Below the pieces are notes generated by a model, which had not been told where the DNA came from, made no database searches, and saw only the letters and a program-made list of their open reading frames with translations. The position numbers and the translations under genes were made by a program. A stretch of 64,000 nucleotides of DNA from Lachnospiraceae bacterium (GTDB lineage: Bacteria; Bacillota; Clostridia; Lachnospirales; Lachnospiraceae), in assembly GCA_017520425.1 (NCBI GenBank), contig JAFXFO010000022.1:124001-188000 (forward strand), read 5' to 3'. Each line of letters opens with the position of its first letter. Positions within the stretch are counted from its first letter, which is position 1. Shown here piece after piece: positions 8,366-17,718 of this stretch.

Positions 8366-8911
8366 TTATTTGTGGCGAATCATTTCCATATCCTTAAAGG
8401 GCCAGACCCTCATCCACGCACGGCCGATGATTTGGTCCCTCTTAATGTTACCCACCTCTGCCACACGGCTGTCTGAGCTATTGTTACGGTTATCTCCCAT
8501 GACAAAATACTCATCCTCGCCTAAGGTAATGGGATCCTTGGCTCTGCCCCGAAGGTTCTCTTTGATAATCTCCATACCGTAAGATTCCTCAAGCAGTTCC
8601 CCGTTGATATATATACTTCCGTCTTCCATAATCTGTATGGTTTCTCCGGGTAAACCGATGATTCTCTTGATATAGTAGGTACTCTCCTTATACACAAAGG
8701 GGAATACAATGATATCAAAACGTTCCGGGTCCCGTAAGCGATAGGATAATTTGTCCACAATCAGATTATCCTTATCATTTAAGGTGGGTTGCATACTGTT
8801 TCCGATTACCTCGGTTCTCTGTCCCACAAAGGTAATCAGCAAAAATGTAATGATTAGTACCGCCAGCAAGTACAAACCGGTACTTAATATCTCTTTTAAT
8901 ACCTTGTTCAT
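8366..8911 (-). CDS. lepB: Signal peptidase I (first copy)
   Basis: 181 aa, membrane bound, active site outside. One N-terminal membrane segment (about residues 9-30) is followed by the nucleophile box GNSMQPTL, the general-base box YYIKRIIGLPG and GDNRNNSSDSR. The start is taken as the ATG at 8911; an upstream in-frame TTG at 8932 has no ribosome binding site. It lies in the same block as a second signal peptidase (9830-10420), with rbgA between them; the two are clearly diverged paralogues. Confidence 0.95.
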   Translation of the reverse strand: MNKVLKEILSTGLYLLAVLIITFLLITFVGQRTEVIGNSMQPTLNDKDNLIVDKLSYRLRDPERFDIIVFPFVYKESTYYIKRIIGLPGETIQIMEDGSIYINGELLEESYGMEIIKENLRGRAKDPITLGEDEYFVMGDNRNNSSDSRVAEVGNIKRDQIIGRAWMRVWPFKDMEMIRHK

Positions 8912-8941
8912 ATTTCTCTTTTCGTCCCTCAAACTTATTTC

Positions 8942-9781
8942 TTATGGTCTTTCCATGGTAATTCTTCCCAGCTTTCCGCTTCTGAAATCATCCACCAGTA
9001 AGTTAGACGCCTTCAGCAAATCCAATTCTTCGCCCTTGGCGTAACACTTTCGGTTTTCTGCGATAGCCTTTAATATCTCCAAGGGTTCCTGCAATTCCTC
9101 TAATCCAAAACGTTCCTGCAGTGCCTTAGGATACAGCTCCGTCAATTCTTTCAGCAAATCACATGCCAGTTCTTCCATTATGATGACTTCATCATTCATG
9201 GAACCGATAAATGCCAAATGCTTACCAACCTCCTGGTCTTCGAACTTAGGCCATAAAATACCGGGAGTGTCTAAAAGCTCCAATCCTTTATTCAGTTTAA
9301 TCCATTGTTTTCCCTTGGTCACTCCGGGCTTATTACCGGTTTTGGCACAAGCCTTTCCTGCAAAAGAATTGATAAAGGTGGATTTACCTACATTGGGAAT
9401 CCCTACCACCATGGCACGTACCGGACGATTCACAATCCCACGTCTTCTGTCTCTTTCAATCTTTTCCTTACAAGCCTCCTGCACCAGTCCCTGGATGGAT
9501 TTCACCCCGGCACCGGATTTGGAATTGATTTCCAAAGCATGAGCACCCTTTTCCTGAAAATAATTCATCCACTGCTTATTATAGTAAGGATCCGCCAAAT
9601 CCGACTTGTTCAGCAAAACAATCCTGGATTTATTCTGCGCAAGCTCGTCAATATCCGGATTGCGGCTGCTTAAGGGGATTCTGGCATCCACCAGTTCAAT
9701 CACCAAATCGATTAATTTTATATTTTCCTGCATCATACGCTTTGCTTTCGTCATATGACCGGGATACCATTGATAATTCAT
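8942..9781 (-). CDS. rbgA: Ribosome biogenesis GTPase RbgA (YlqF)
   Basis: 279 aa. Circularly permuted GTPase that matures the 50S subunit. G4 (NKSDLADP, near residue 60) comes before G1 (GIPNVGKST, near 130) and G3 (DTPGILWPKF), which identifies the family. The N-terminal YPGHMTKAKRMM stretch is also diagnostic. The start at 9781 has GGAGG seven bases upstream; the open frame extends 11 codons further but without a site. Confidence 0.96.
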   Translation of the reverse strand: MNYQWYPGHMTKAKRMMQENIKLIDLVIELVDARIPLSSRNPDIDELAQNKSRIVLLNKSDLADPYYNKQWMNYFQEKGAHALEINSKSGAGVKSIQGLVQEACKEKIERDRRRGIVNRPVRAMVVGIPNVGKSTFINSFAGKACAKTGNKPGVTKGKQWIKLNKGLELLDTPGILWPKFEDQEVGKHLAFIGSMNDEVIIMEELACDLLKELTELYPKALQERFGLEELQEPLEILKAIAENRKCYAKGEELDLLKASNLLVDDFRSGKLGRITMERP

Positions 9782-9829
9782 CACTACCTCCAAAATTTGT
9801 ATGGTTAAAACCATACATTATACGTTTAT

Positions 9830-10420
9830 TTACTTAATAAAGCCGATTTTGTCCGTCTCACTTTCTCCGTGAAGCCAGGCTTTTCCTACGATATCTTTAA
9901 TCTTCACCGGCCCTACATTGGCAGAACGGCTGTCTTCGCTGTTGTTTACATTGTCGCCCATGCAGAAAAACTCTCCACTCTCTAAAGTAAACTCTACCTC
10001 CGCGATACCGGCTTCCTTTATCTTTTCTGTCACATATTCACTCTTCTTGCCGTTTACATAGCAAATTCCGTCCTCTATGAGTACCGTATCCTTAGGACCT
10101 GCAATCACTCTTTTCACATAAAAATGGGTGTTCTGATTGCCTTTTGGCAAAAACACCACCACGTCTCCGGGCTTCGGATTACTTAGGGTGTATGCAAATC
10201 GGTTCATATAAATGGTCTGTCCGTTACTTAATGTGGGTTCCATAGAAACACCAATTACACTGGTGGACATACCAAAGGTATAGGTCAGGATACCTGCCAG
10301 AAAAACCGCAAATACAGCAATAAAGAAATAGGAAAACACTTCCTTCACGACAGACATATTTATTTTTTTCTTTCTCTGATAAAAGGTCAGGCCTTTATAT
10401 TTTCGTTTTCTTCTAGCCAT
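9830..10420 (-). CDS. lepB: Signal peptidase I (second copy)
   Basis: 196 aa. A very basic N-terminus (MARRKRKYKG) and one membrane segment (about residues 27-50) precede the nucleophile box GVSMEPTL, the base box FYVKRVIAGP and GDNVNNSEDSR. GAGGAAAACA precedes the ATG. Its leader carries the structured repeat at 10443-10555, after the rplS terminator. That separates it transcriptionally from rplS even though gene order is conserved. Confidence 0.95.
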   Translation of the reverse strand: MARRKRKYKGLTFYQRKKKINMSVVKEVFSYFFIAVFAVFLAGILTYTFGMSTSVIGVSMEPTLSNGQTIYMNRFAYTLSNPKPGDVVVFLPKGNQNTHFYVKRVIAGPKDTVLIEDGICYVNGKKSEYVTEKIKEAGIAEVEFTLESGEFFCMGDNVNNSEDSRSANVGPVKIKDIVGKAWLHGESETDKIGFIK

Positions 10421-10442
10421 TGTTTTCCTCTATCCTTCAAAT

Positions 10443-10555
10443 ACTCGCAAGCACGCGCTAACGCGCTTATTGCCCGCTTCGCGGGCTGCTTGCTCGTTAT
10501 CACGGCACAAAAACAAATGCCGGCTATGCCGTCGCTTGTTTTTGTGCTCGTGTAC
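10443..10555. repeat. Structured repeat, modules A+B, second locus
   Basis: Same architecture as 2777-2893. Module A has outer stem GCAAGCA (10447-10453) / TGCTTGC (10487-10493), arm 1 CGCG-CTAA-CGCG (10454-10465), linker CTTATT, and arm 2 GCCCGC-TTC-GCGGGC (10472-10486). CTTGCTCGTTA is followed by module B, a long stem with GCACAAAAACAA against TTGTTTTTGTGC and an apical GGC-TAT-GCC hairpin flanked by ATG and CGC. It starts 23 nt upstream of the lepB start. Stem bases differ from the first locus but pairing is kept. Confidence 0.85.
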
Positions 10556-10580
10556 ATTCTACCACACTTTTCACAAATAG

Positions 10581-10611
10581 AAAAGGACAACTACCAAAAA
10601 GTAATTGTCCT
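10581..10611 (-). terminator. Intrinsic terminator of rplS
   Basis: On the minus strand AGGACAATTAC pairs with the AGGACAACTAC side (10584-10594 / 10601-10611), with one G-U or mismatch position, followed by TTTTC. It lies 13 bp after the rplS stop. Confidence 0.75.
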
Positions 10612-10623
10612 CTTTTAGTAAAA

Positions 10624-10971
10624 TTATTTTACCAACTCTTTTACCTTTGCCTTCTTACCTACGCGGTCTCTTAAGTAGTTCAATTTAGCACGTCTTACTT
10701 TACCTTTTCTAACTACTTCGATCTTCTCTACGTTAGGAGAATGTAAAGGCCAGGTCTTCTCAACGCCTACACCGTTAGAGCTCTTTCTAACAGTAAAGGT
10801 TTCTCTGTTGCTTCCGCCCTGTCTCTTCAATACAACGCCTTCGAAAACCTGAATTCTTTCACGGTTTCCTTCCTTGATCTTACCGTAAACCTTAACGGTA
10901 TCACCAACGTTGAATTCAGCGATGTCAGATTTTAACTGTTCTGCTTCGATTTCCTTGATAATATTGCTCAT
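10624..10971 (-). CDS. rplS: 50S ribosomal protein L19
   Basis: 115 aa, full length. Conserved core: [15 protein letters not shown]-like start (here [10 protein letters not shown]), [35 protein letters not shown] and [21 protein letters not shown]19 sits at the 30S-50S interface. AAGGAGG lies upstream of the ATG. It is a monocistronic unit here, with promoter at 11048-11076 and terminator at 10581-10611. Confidence 0.98.
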   Translation of the reverse strand: MSNIIKEIEAEQLKSDIAEFNVGDTVKVYGKIKEGNRERIQVFEGVVLKRQGGSNRETFTVRKSSNGVGVEKTWPLHSPNVEKIEVVRKGKVRRAKLNYLRDRVGKKAKVKELVK

Positions 10972-11047
10972 TTTAAGCCTCCTTATAAAACCGGATGTTC
11001 TTAATACACTTCGTAACAGAGGACCATCTCATTTTCACAACATTCAG

Positions 11048-11076
11048 AGTTTACCACATGTTGCCGAATAATGCAA
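11048..11076 (-). promoter_or_regulatory. Sigma-A promoter of rplS
   Basis: Minus strand -35 TTGCAT (11071-11076), 17-bp spacer, -10 TAAACT (11048-11053). This implies a leader of about 70 nt before rplS, a place where Firmicutes often carry an L19 autoregulatory leader; I could not recognise its fold with confidence. Confidence 0.6.
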
Positions 11077-11084
11077 GTACTTTT

Positions 11085-11576
11085 TTACAGAATATCACCA
11101 TTTCCCATGATTGCCTTACATGCATCTGCAAATTCGGATTCATCCAGTTCCACTTCATCATAAAATGGCTCACCAGTCTTAATACCATATGCCAACTTGG
11201 TTGGTCCGTCCAAATAGTAACCCTTCCATTCAAAATCGCTTGCTTCAGCTGCCTTTATGTACTTCACCAGCTCAATGGATGCATTCTTACTTGCCTCATC
11301 CTGCTCTCCAATAATAGCCGGACCCGATGCCCCGCTATAAGCCAGCAAATAAAGCGTATCTCCATTATCATCTGTAGCCGCAATACAATATGCATATTCA
11401 TCCTCACAATTGCATGTTTCATAAACCGGCTCACCAAATAAAGTTCTTAACTTTCCATATGTATAAGCTATTTGTTCTTCATAATCTTCCGGGAAACCTT
11501 CAATTATATTACAAATCAATGATCCGTTTACCTTATTTAAATCCGAGATTGCTTTAAAAACATATTTTTGCTTCAT
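11085..11576 (-). CDS. Hypothetical cytosolic protein, family not recognised
   Basis: 163 aa, acidic, no signal peptide or membrane segment. It contains an evenly mixed alpha/beta pattern with CNCEDEYAYCIAATDDNGD and AYSGASGPAIIG stretches. The size, acidity and domain look recall small immunity-type proteins, but no named family is claimed. The start is the ATG at 11576 after GGATAGGAATT. It lies just beyond the rplS promoter and is divergent from the DUF3892 gene on the plus strand. Confidence 0.7.
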   Translation of the reverse strand: MKQKYVFKAISDLNKVNGSLICNIIEGFPEDYEEQIAYTYGKLRTLFGEPVYETCNCEDEYAYCIAATDDNGDTLYLLAYSGASGPAIIGEQDEASKNASIELVKYIKAAEASDFEWKGYYLDGPTKLAYGIKTGEPFYDEVELDESEFADACKAIMGNGDIL

Positions 11577-11722
11577 AATTCCTATCCTTTTAAACATGGT
11601 ATTCTGTATATCTCTTATAATATATCATAACTAATACAAAAATTGCCATACCAAAATGAATATATTCATCTCTCTTACAAATAATATAATCGATACTTTC
11701 AAATAACTAAGGAGAGACTATT

Positions 11723-12022
11723 ATGAACAATGATAAACAAAACAGAGGCGCAGACTTAGCTTATGCTGCTTTGGACGAAGTACCACAGCCCAAAGCAGAT
11801 GCCAGGGAAATCACAGGCCTTTTAAAAACCGGCGGTAAAATCACAGGTTATCAGCTTTCCGATGGAGCTACCATTTCCAAAGAAGAAGGTGTTGCCATGG
11901 CTAAAGCCGGTGAAATCCGTGGTGTGGGCGTCGCTCACCGTAAGGATACAGAATATCTGAAATCCCTGCCGGATGCAAGCGAAAACAACAATTTAAGTAG
12001 TCTGCCAACCGTACGTGGGTGA
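11723..12022 (+). CDS. DUF3892 domain protein
   Basis: 99 aa. The DUF3892 core is clear: ITGYQLSDGATISKEEGVAM, then GVGVAHRKDTEYLKSLPD. Function is unknown; the family is small, soluble and common in Clostridia. AAGGAGAGACTATT precedes the ATG. It is one of only two plus-strand genes in the window and has its own terminator, whose stem includes its stop codon. Confidence 0.88.
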   Translation: MNNDKQNRGADLAYAALDEVPQPKADAREITGLLKTGGKITGYQLSDGATISKEEGVAMAKAGEIRGVGVAHRKDTEYLKSLPDASENNNLSSLPTVRG

Positions 12023-12044
12023 GGAATTTCCTCATCCACTTTTA
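12015..12044 (+). terminator. Bidirectional terminator overlapping the DUF3892 stop codon
   Basis: 12-bp stem GTGGGTGAGGAA (12015-12026) / TTCCTCATCCAC (12028-12039), one G-U pair, then TTTTA. The TGA stop (12020-12022) is inside the left arm, and the convergent minus-strand gene's stop (12042-12044) is at the end of the T run. Confidence 0.75.
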
Positions 12045-12866
12045 CTTTGCCAAATAATTTCTAATTTGACTAAACTGGTCATTCAGCATATCCAGATCCA
12101 CCACTCCTGTTTCACCAAAAGCCGTGGCCTCTACCGTAAAGGTATCATCATAACCAATCTCGTGAATATAATCAAAAAAACGTTCGAAATCAATATGACC
12201 TTTCCCTATGGGCAGGGTGCGTAAATTCGCCCAATCCATATGGCCTCCGCCGTAATCATTCACATGGTAATGTCTGATATGACCATCCTTCCAAAGCCAT
12301 GCATATTCCGGATCGTACAGTTTATCCAGCTGGCTATGAAAGGCTGCCATCTTAGTATCGAATATATAATGAATATCCGGATATTCTTGCGCCAGCTCTA
12401 CCATATGGGTCAAAGGGTCCTGCTGATTACAAACCACATTTTCCACCAGTAAATCCAGTCCGTATCTTTCGGCAATCCCTCTAAGTACCGGATATGCTTT
12501 TACATTATTTTCAAACTGCTTGTCTGAGGGTAAGCCGTCCCACAAATGAATGACCAGCTTGGCAGCACCGATTTCACTTGCCAGCTTGCAATTTATTTCA
12601 AATAATCTGTAAGCTTCTTCGAAATTCTCCGGACCGCCGATACTGATTTTCTCGCCGATCCCCTTCTGTACATGTACTACGGGAATATACAGCTTAAGGC
12701 TTTTGAGATACTCTGTCAGCTCCTCTACTTCCTCATACCAGGTGCTGTACATCATAAACTCAAAACCGTCACATTGCAGCTGAGGGGCATATTTCTCTAT
12801 TAATCTATAATCTCTTCCATTGGGGCGACCAATCATGGTACCTGTGGAACATAATATTTTTGCCAT
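12042..12866 (-). CDS. Sugar phosphate isomerase/epimerase (AP-endonuclease-2-like TIM barrel)
   Basis: 274 aa, single xylose-isomerase-like TIM barrel. Metal-ligand-type positions are visible in DLLVENVVCNQQDP (Glu), YIFDTKMAAFH (Asp, His), IRHYHVNDYGGGHMDWANL (His) and FTVEATAFGE (Glu). The substrate cannot be told from sequence. GGAG lies upstream of the ATG. It follows the ABC exporter pair by 19 bp and may share its transcript. Confidence 0.8.
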   Translation of the reverse strand: MAKILCSTGTMIGRPNGRDYRLIEKYAPQLQCDGFEFMMYSTWYEEVEELTEYLKSLKLYIPVVHVQKGIGEKISIGGPENFEEAYRLFEINCKLASEIGAAKLVIHLWDGLPSDKQFENNVKAYPVLRGIAERYGLDLLVENVVCNQQDPLTHMVELAQEYPDIHYIFDTKMAAFHSQLDKLYDPEYAWLWKDGHIRHYHVNDYGGGHMDWANLRTLPIGKGHIDFERFFDYIHEIGYDDTFTVEATAFGETGVVDLDMLNDQFSQIRNYLAK

Positions 12867-12885
12867 AACTTCATCTCCGTTCCTT

Positions 12886-14712
12886 CTAAACCGCTATATA
12901 CGCTCCTGCCTGTACCTTCCACATCTGTGCATACTTGCCATCCTGTCCAAGCAGCTCCTCATGGGTACCCTGCTCCACGATTTGTCCGTTTTCCAGCATA
13001 ATAATACGGTCTGCAATTCTGGTTGTGGACAATCTATGGGAAATAAATATCACCGTCTTATCCTTGGTGGCAGAAAGCATGGCGTGATTCAGCTGATATT
13101 CTGCGATGGGGTCTAAAGCACTGGAAGGTTCATCCAATATCATAAGACCGGCATCCTTGTAGAATACTCTGGCAATAGCCAGCTTCTGACTTTCACCGCC
13201 GGAGAGGTTGATACCATCCTGGGAAAACTCTGTGGTAAGCTCGGTATCCAATCCTGCGGGCATACTGTCCACTCTCTTCATCAGTCCGCTGTCCCTAAGG
13301 GCCTGCGTAATCCGTGCTTCATCACAATCCGTATCCACATTCAAAAGTACGTTTTCCTTCACATTACCGCCGAATATCTTAAAGTCCTGGAATACCGTAC
13401 CGATGGTACTACGATACCCGGTTACATCGTATTTGCGAATATCCGTGCCATCTGCCAATATGGCACCGCTGTCTACATCATACAATCGCATGAGTAGCTT
13501 CACAAGGGTGGTTTTGCCGGCTCCGTTATAGCCTACCAATGCTATCTTTTCACCGGGCTTGATATGTAAATCAATATCCTTCAATAAGTTATCCGTCTTT
13601 TTGCCATACGCAAAGGATACCTTCTGAAGTTCTATTTCCTTAGCTTCTTTGGTAGGAATCAGACCTTCCTCGGAAACAATCTCCGGCTTGTAAGCCAAAA
13701 ACTTACGAATCTTATTCACATACAAGCTGGTTTCACAGGCAAAGGGATATACATCCGTAAAGATACGCAAACCATTTTTCATTCTTCCGAAGGATGCGTA
13801 CAATATAGCCACGGTACTAAAGGACAAGGTACCACGCACCGCCGCCATGTAAACCAGATAAGTAATATATAATACATCACTAAACATGGCATTACTTACG
13901 TATCTGCTCATAAAAGCTAAGAAGAATTTACGTTTGGTATACTTTTTCTCCACCTCATAGACTTCATCGTTAGCTTCTTCAAAATTACGAATCAGGATAT
14001 CGGATACATCCGGATTCAAACGAATTTCCTTGGCATAATCACTTAAATAATAAATACGCTTGGTATAATCTCTCTTTCGTGTAAAAGGATTGCCCTCTAC
14101 TCTTACCAGATAATTCATTTTGTTGTACATCTGATTAAAAACAAATGCCATCACAACAGAAACTACTGCAAAAAGGATGGATACCTTATCCTTCATAAAG
14201 AAATAAATACCCGTAGACACAAACACGGTAATGCCGGACAGAGTATTCTGGACAAATTGAATCCCACGGTCAATCTGCCGGTCCACCTCTGAAATAGCAA
14301 GCACTTGCTCGTTATAAAACTCCGGATTATCATAGCAGCTAAGGTCCATATCCTTGGCCTTTTCATACAGCATCATTTTGATTTTTTCACGGATTTTGGG
14401 TCTTTCCTTTTCTCCCAGATAATCCCCCACAAATACGGTAAAGACCATACCCAGGGTGATGGCTCCCGCAAGGATTAAAATTACGGTTGCCACTTTTTTG
14501 AAAGGATAGTTAAACTCTGCCGCCTCCAACACATAACCGATACCTACGGTATGCTCAAAGAAAATGGACAGCTGTCCTCTGATAGCCTCCAAAGCCATGA
14601 AAATCACATATACCGGCGATGCTGTAAACATTAACTTCAAGAGAAACCAGTTATTACCAAAGACTTCCCGGACGGACTGCTTTGTTTTTTCTTTTTCGTT
14701 CTTCTTTGTCAC
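12886..14712 (-). CDS. ABC exporter half-transporter, subunit 2 (fused permease-ATPase)
   Basis: 608 aa. The N-terminal six-helix permease domain (about residues 20-340) is followed by a nucleotide-binding domain with Walker A GYNGAGKTT, Q-loop VFQDFKIFG, signature NLSGGESQK, Walker B LMILDEPSSALDP and switch His in ISHRLSTTR. It starts with GTG at 14712, overlapping the stop of the upstream half-transporter (GTGA), so the two are translationally coupled and probably form a heterodimer. Substrate unknown. Confidence 0.92.
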   Translation of the reverse strand: MTKKNEKEKTKQSVREVFGNNWFLLKLMFTASPVYVIFMALEAIRGQLSIFFEHTVGIGYVLEAAEFNYPFKKVATVILILAGAITLGMVFTVFVGDYLGEKERPKIREKIKMMLYEKAKDMDLSCYDNPEFYNEQVLAISEVDRQIDRGIQFVQNTLSGITVFVSTGIYFFMKDKVSILFAVVSVVMAFVFNQMYNKMNYLVRVEGNPFTRKRDYTKRIYYLSDYAKEIRLNPDVSDILIRNFEEANDEVYEVEKKYTKRKFFLAFMSRYVSNAMFSDVLYITYLVYMAAVRGTLSFSTVAILYASFGRMKNGLRIFTDVYPFACETSLYVNKIRKFLAYKPEIVSEEGLIPTKEAKEIELQKVSFAYGKKTDNLLKDIDLHIKPGEKIALVGYNGAGKTTLVKLLMRLYDVDSGAILADGTDIRKYDVTGYRSTIGTVFQDFKIFGGNVKENVLLNVDTDCDEARITQALRDSGLMKRVDSMPAGLDTELTTEFSQDGINLSGGESQKLAIARVFYKDAGLMILDEPSSALDPIAEYQLNHAMLSATKDKTVIFISHRLSTTRIADRIIMLENGQIVEQGTHEELLGQDGKYAQMWKVQAGAYIAV

Positions 14713-16544
14713 AGTACCACCTCCTCTTCATTTTCAATGGCAAGATAATTCATGGCCTGCTTCTTGTACATCTGCGCATAGCTGCCATTGTCGGCAATCA
14801 GCTGTGCGTGGGTGCCTTCTTCAATTAATCGGCCCTTTTCCAGCATGAATACCTTGTCACAATTCTTGACAGAGGATAATCTATGGGAAATAAACAGCAT
14901 GGTGTGGTCACTTCCCTCACTCATAATATTTTTGAAAAGTTCATACTCTGCAATGGGGTCCAAAGCACTGGATGGCTCGTCGAAAATCTTCATGGGTGCA
15001 TCCTTTACGAAAGTTCTGGCCACTGCCAGTTTCTGGCTTTCCCCACCGGAAAGCACTGCCCCTTCTTCGTCAAATTCCTTGGTCATGATGGTTTCCAAAC
15101 CATCCTTTAAGGTCATAATCTTATCATACACACCTGCTTTTTTCAAAGCATCCTCTACCAAAGCATCCTCATTGTCATAATGACGACCCATGAGTACATT
15201 TTCCTTCACTGTCATACCAAAAAGCTGAAAATCCTGGAAGGTAGTAGCAAAAAGCTCACGATACGCCTTTAAATTATACTCTCTGATATCTTTGCCATTA
15301 TAGTAAATAGTACCCGCAGAGGGGTCATAAAGTCTAAGAAGCAGCTTGATAATGGTGGTCTTTCCCGCACCATTATGTCCCACCAGGGCTGCCGTCTGTC
15401 CCTTAGTAATCACAAAGGACAAATCCTTAATGGTTTCCTCATCCTTGTAGGAAAAAGAAACATTCTTAAATTCCAGACTACCAAACTCTCTGTCCGGCAT
15501 CTCACCGTCCTGGTCCTCCGGAATCTCCTCTTCATAATCCAAGAAGCTTCGAAGGTTATTGACAAACATACCATGCTTCAATATCTCCATGATATTTTCA
15601 AACACACGAATAAGTATCCATGTCATAGCCACCATTAAGCTGGTCATAATGGTCAGCTGTGCCAGCGAAATGGTACCGGTCACCTGATTCCGATAAATAG
15701 CATAGATTAACACACCTTCAAAAATAACCGTAAAAGTGAAGGTGATTCGCCAGAAATTATAATTTGCGATGGTAAAGGCATATTTCTTCGCCACCTTAAT
15801 GTTATTCTCTGTGGCCTCATGATATTGCTTCTTAAATAAGTTAAACACATTGGAAAGCCTGATTTCCTTTGCCCCATCCGGCAAATACATCATACGGCTC
15901 ACGTAGTTGAGCACCTTTTCATTGGGTGCCTGTTCCTGATAACGTTTAAAGGTATACTTGTTCATCAAATTACCAAAGAGAAAGTTACCAAGGAGGGGCG
16001 ATATAATAAACAAAATCGCATAATGATCGATTTCATACATAAACCAGAATACCACGCCTGCACTGACGGAACCGATTACCGTACCCAACACACCGCGGAT
16101 AATGGCTGTAATCTTCTCCTCTGCCCCATCCATGGCCATAGTGTAACGATTATAGAAGTCAGAGTCCTCATAACATTTTAGTTCCACATTCTTAGCTTTT
16201 TCATACAACTTCCTGTAAATTCCGCCAAAGAGACGAGTGGTCTCCAGAGGATACACTACATTCTCCACATATTCGGCATACATATTACTACAGAAGAAGA
16301 ATATTCCGCTTATAATAATAAAACGGAATATGGGCTGAAATCCAGCACCTGCATCCAGTCCCTCCACAATCCTCCTCATAAATATACCGTCAAAAAACAC
16401 CCATTCTGCGTAACCTGTAAGCCACAAAAAGAAGGAATGTATGACAATGCTTCTACTGATGGATGACCCGAAGGTCACCGCAAACCAAGCATTTTTAATT
16501 GTCTGTCCAAGAGACAATTTATCTTTATCTTTTGTTTTTTTCAA
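14709..16544 (-). CDS. ABC exporter half-transporter, subunit 1 (fused permease-ATPase)
   Basis: 611 aa. Permease domain (about 30-350), then nucleotide-binding domain with GHNGAGKTT, TFQDFQLFG, VLSGGESQK and MKIFDEPSSALDP; switch His in ISHRLSSVK. The preferred start is TTG at 16544, five bases after GAGGTGA; the GTG at 16553 lies inside that site. It pairs with the overlapping downstream subunit. A DUF4261 gene lies 26 bp upstream. Confidence 0.92.
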   Translation of the reverse strand: MKKTKDKDKLSLGQTIKNAWFAVTFGSSISRSIVIHSFFLWLTGYAEWVFFDGIFMRRIVEGLDAGAGFQPIFRFIIISGIFFFCSNMYAEYVENVVYPLETTRLFGGIYRKLYEKAKNVELKCYEDSDFYNRYTMAMDGAEEKITAIIRGVLGTVIGSVSAGVVFWFMYEIDHYAILFIISPLLGNFLFGNLMNKYTFKRYQEQAPNEKVLNYVSRMMYLPDGAKEIRLSNVFNLFKKQYHEATENNIKVAKKYAFTIANYNFWRITFTFTVIFEGVLIYAIYRNQVTGTISLAQLTIMTSLMVAMTWILIRVFENIMEILKHGMFVNNLRSFLDYEEEIPEDQDGEMPDREFGSLEFKNVSFSYKDEETIKDLSFVITKGQTAALVGHNGAGKTTIIKLLLRLYDPSAGTIYYNGKDIREYNLKAYRELFATTFQDFQLFGMTVKENVLMGRHYDNEDALVEDALKKAGVYDKIMTLKDGLETIMTKEFDEEGAVLSGGESQKLAVARTFVKDAPMKIFDEPSSALDPIAEYELFKNIMSEGSDHTMLFISHRLSSVKNCDKVFMLEKGRLIEEGTHAQLIADNGSYAQMYKKQAMNYLAIENEEEVVL

Positions 16545-16570
16545 ATATCTCACCTCAAATACTTACATCA

Positions 16571-17662
16571 CTAAAATGTAATCTTCAAGCTCTCCCCATC
16601 CACAGCAACTCCCTTGCTTCTGCTGATGGGAAGCTTCTGTTCCGGCGTGAAACCAATGGTCTCGCCATTCTTTAGGATTACATTTTCTGTTACTACATAG
16701 CTACAAATATTCAACAGGAAGTCCACTACTTCTCCCATGGATGCTTTGGAATCCAAAATCTCGATTTCATCATATCCCAAGCTATCCATACCACAGGTAT
16801 AGGCACTGACTCCACCATTTTTACCGCCATACAGGGAGAACCATACCAGATTCATCAGAGGGAACATATCATCCTTCATCATCTGAGCACAGGCTTCATA
16901 AAACTCCGGCTGGTAAACCGTCTCGTTGGCATAGATACCCAATACGCCCTCCTGCTTGCAACAGGTAGCCACCATCTTTACCAACAGCTTAGCTGCCTCC
17001 TGTGTGTCCACTGCTCTTCCCAGTACGGAAACCATTAACTGGGCTGTGTGCTTCTTAGTTGTTTCCACAGCCTCACGCCAACGATAATTATTCTGTGCAT
17101 GATACTCTGCCTCGCCATTGGGAACCGGTCCCGGCATCACAGAAAGTGCACACATCGCGCCTTTATATGAAAAAACATAAATATCCGACTTCTCTTCTGC
17201 TCTTTCATCCTCGGGTGTCTCATCCGCAATTCCCCAGTCGTCCTGTAAAAGCTTGATAAACTCTGCCTTGTTCCATTTTGCTTCCTTCAGCAAAACAAAA
17301 TTTACGAAAGTACCCGGATTTTGTTTCCTTTCCTCTGCACTCTTTGCCTGCTCCATAATAAACGAACGTACATGCTCCACTAAGGAGATGGCATCTTTTT
17401 GAGCACTTGCCTCATTATATTCCTGCATTTCACTGAAGGTATGTCCGCAGTTTTCCAATTCTTCTCCTTCATAACCACCGGCCACACCCAGAAGCCACTT
17501 ACCAAACAGACCTTTCTTATACTTGAAAATATAATAGTGCATATCATATAAATCAAACTCTCCGGTGCACTCAATCTTAGACGGTGCCTTTCCCAGTTCC
17601 GCAGGATGTGATAACCATCCTATCATTTCTCTTTTTGCTGCATTCATTTGTTCCTGGTTCAT
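16571..17662 (-). CDS. DUF4261 domain protein
   Basis: 363 aa, cytosolic. The second half resembles the DUF4261 family: QLMVSVLG near residue 210, a central Cys/Gly-rich stretch, and DSLGYDEIEILDSKASMGEV near residue 300. The N-terminal part (GLFGKWLLGVAGGYEGEE, WNKAEFIKLLQDDWGI) may be a second alpha/beta domain. Function unknown; the family is frequent in bacterial accessory loci. The start at 17662 has GGAGG eight bases upstream. Confidence 0.7.
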   Translation of the reverse strand: MNQEQMNAAKREMIGWLSHPAELGKAPSKIECTGEFDLYDMHYYIFKYKKGLFGKWLLGVAGGYEGEELENCGHTFSEMQEYNEASAQKDAISLVEHVRSFIMEQAKSAEERKQNPGTFVNFVLLKEAKWNKAEFIKLLQDDWGIADETPEDERAEEKSDIYVFSYKGAMCALSVMPGPVPNGEAEYHAQNNYRWREAVETTKKHTAQLMVSVLGRAVDTQEAAKLLVKMVATCCKQEGVLGIYANETVYQPEFYEACAQMMKDDMFPLMNLVWFSLYGGKNGGVSAYTCGMDSLGYDEIEILDSKASMGEVVDFLLNICSYVVTENVILKNGETIGFTPEQKLPISRSKGVAVDGESLKITF

Positions 17663-17718
17663 CTTTCGTTCCTCCATTCATAAGAAATACACCCTCCCCT
17701 TAGGGAAGGGTCAAGTGT

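Noticed and set aside
10387-10590. Minus-strand open frame of 67 codons with CEKCG
   Set aside because: It overlaps the lepB start, runs through the structured repeat and part of a terminator, and has no ribosome binding site.
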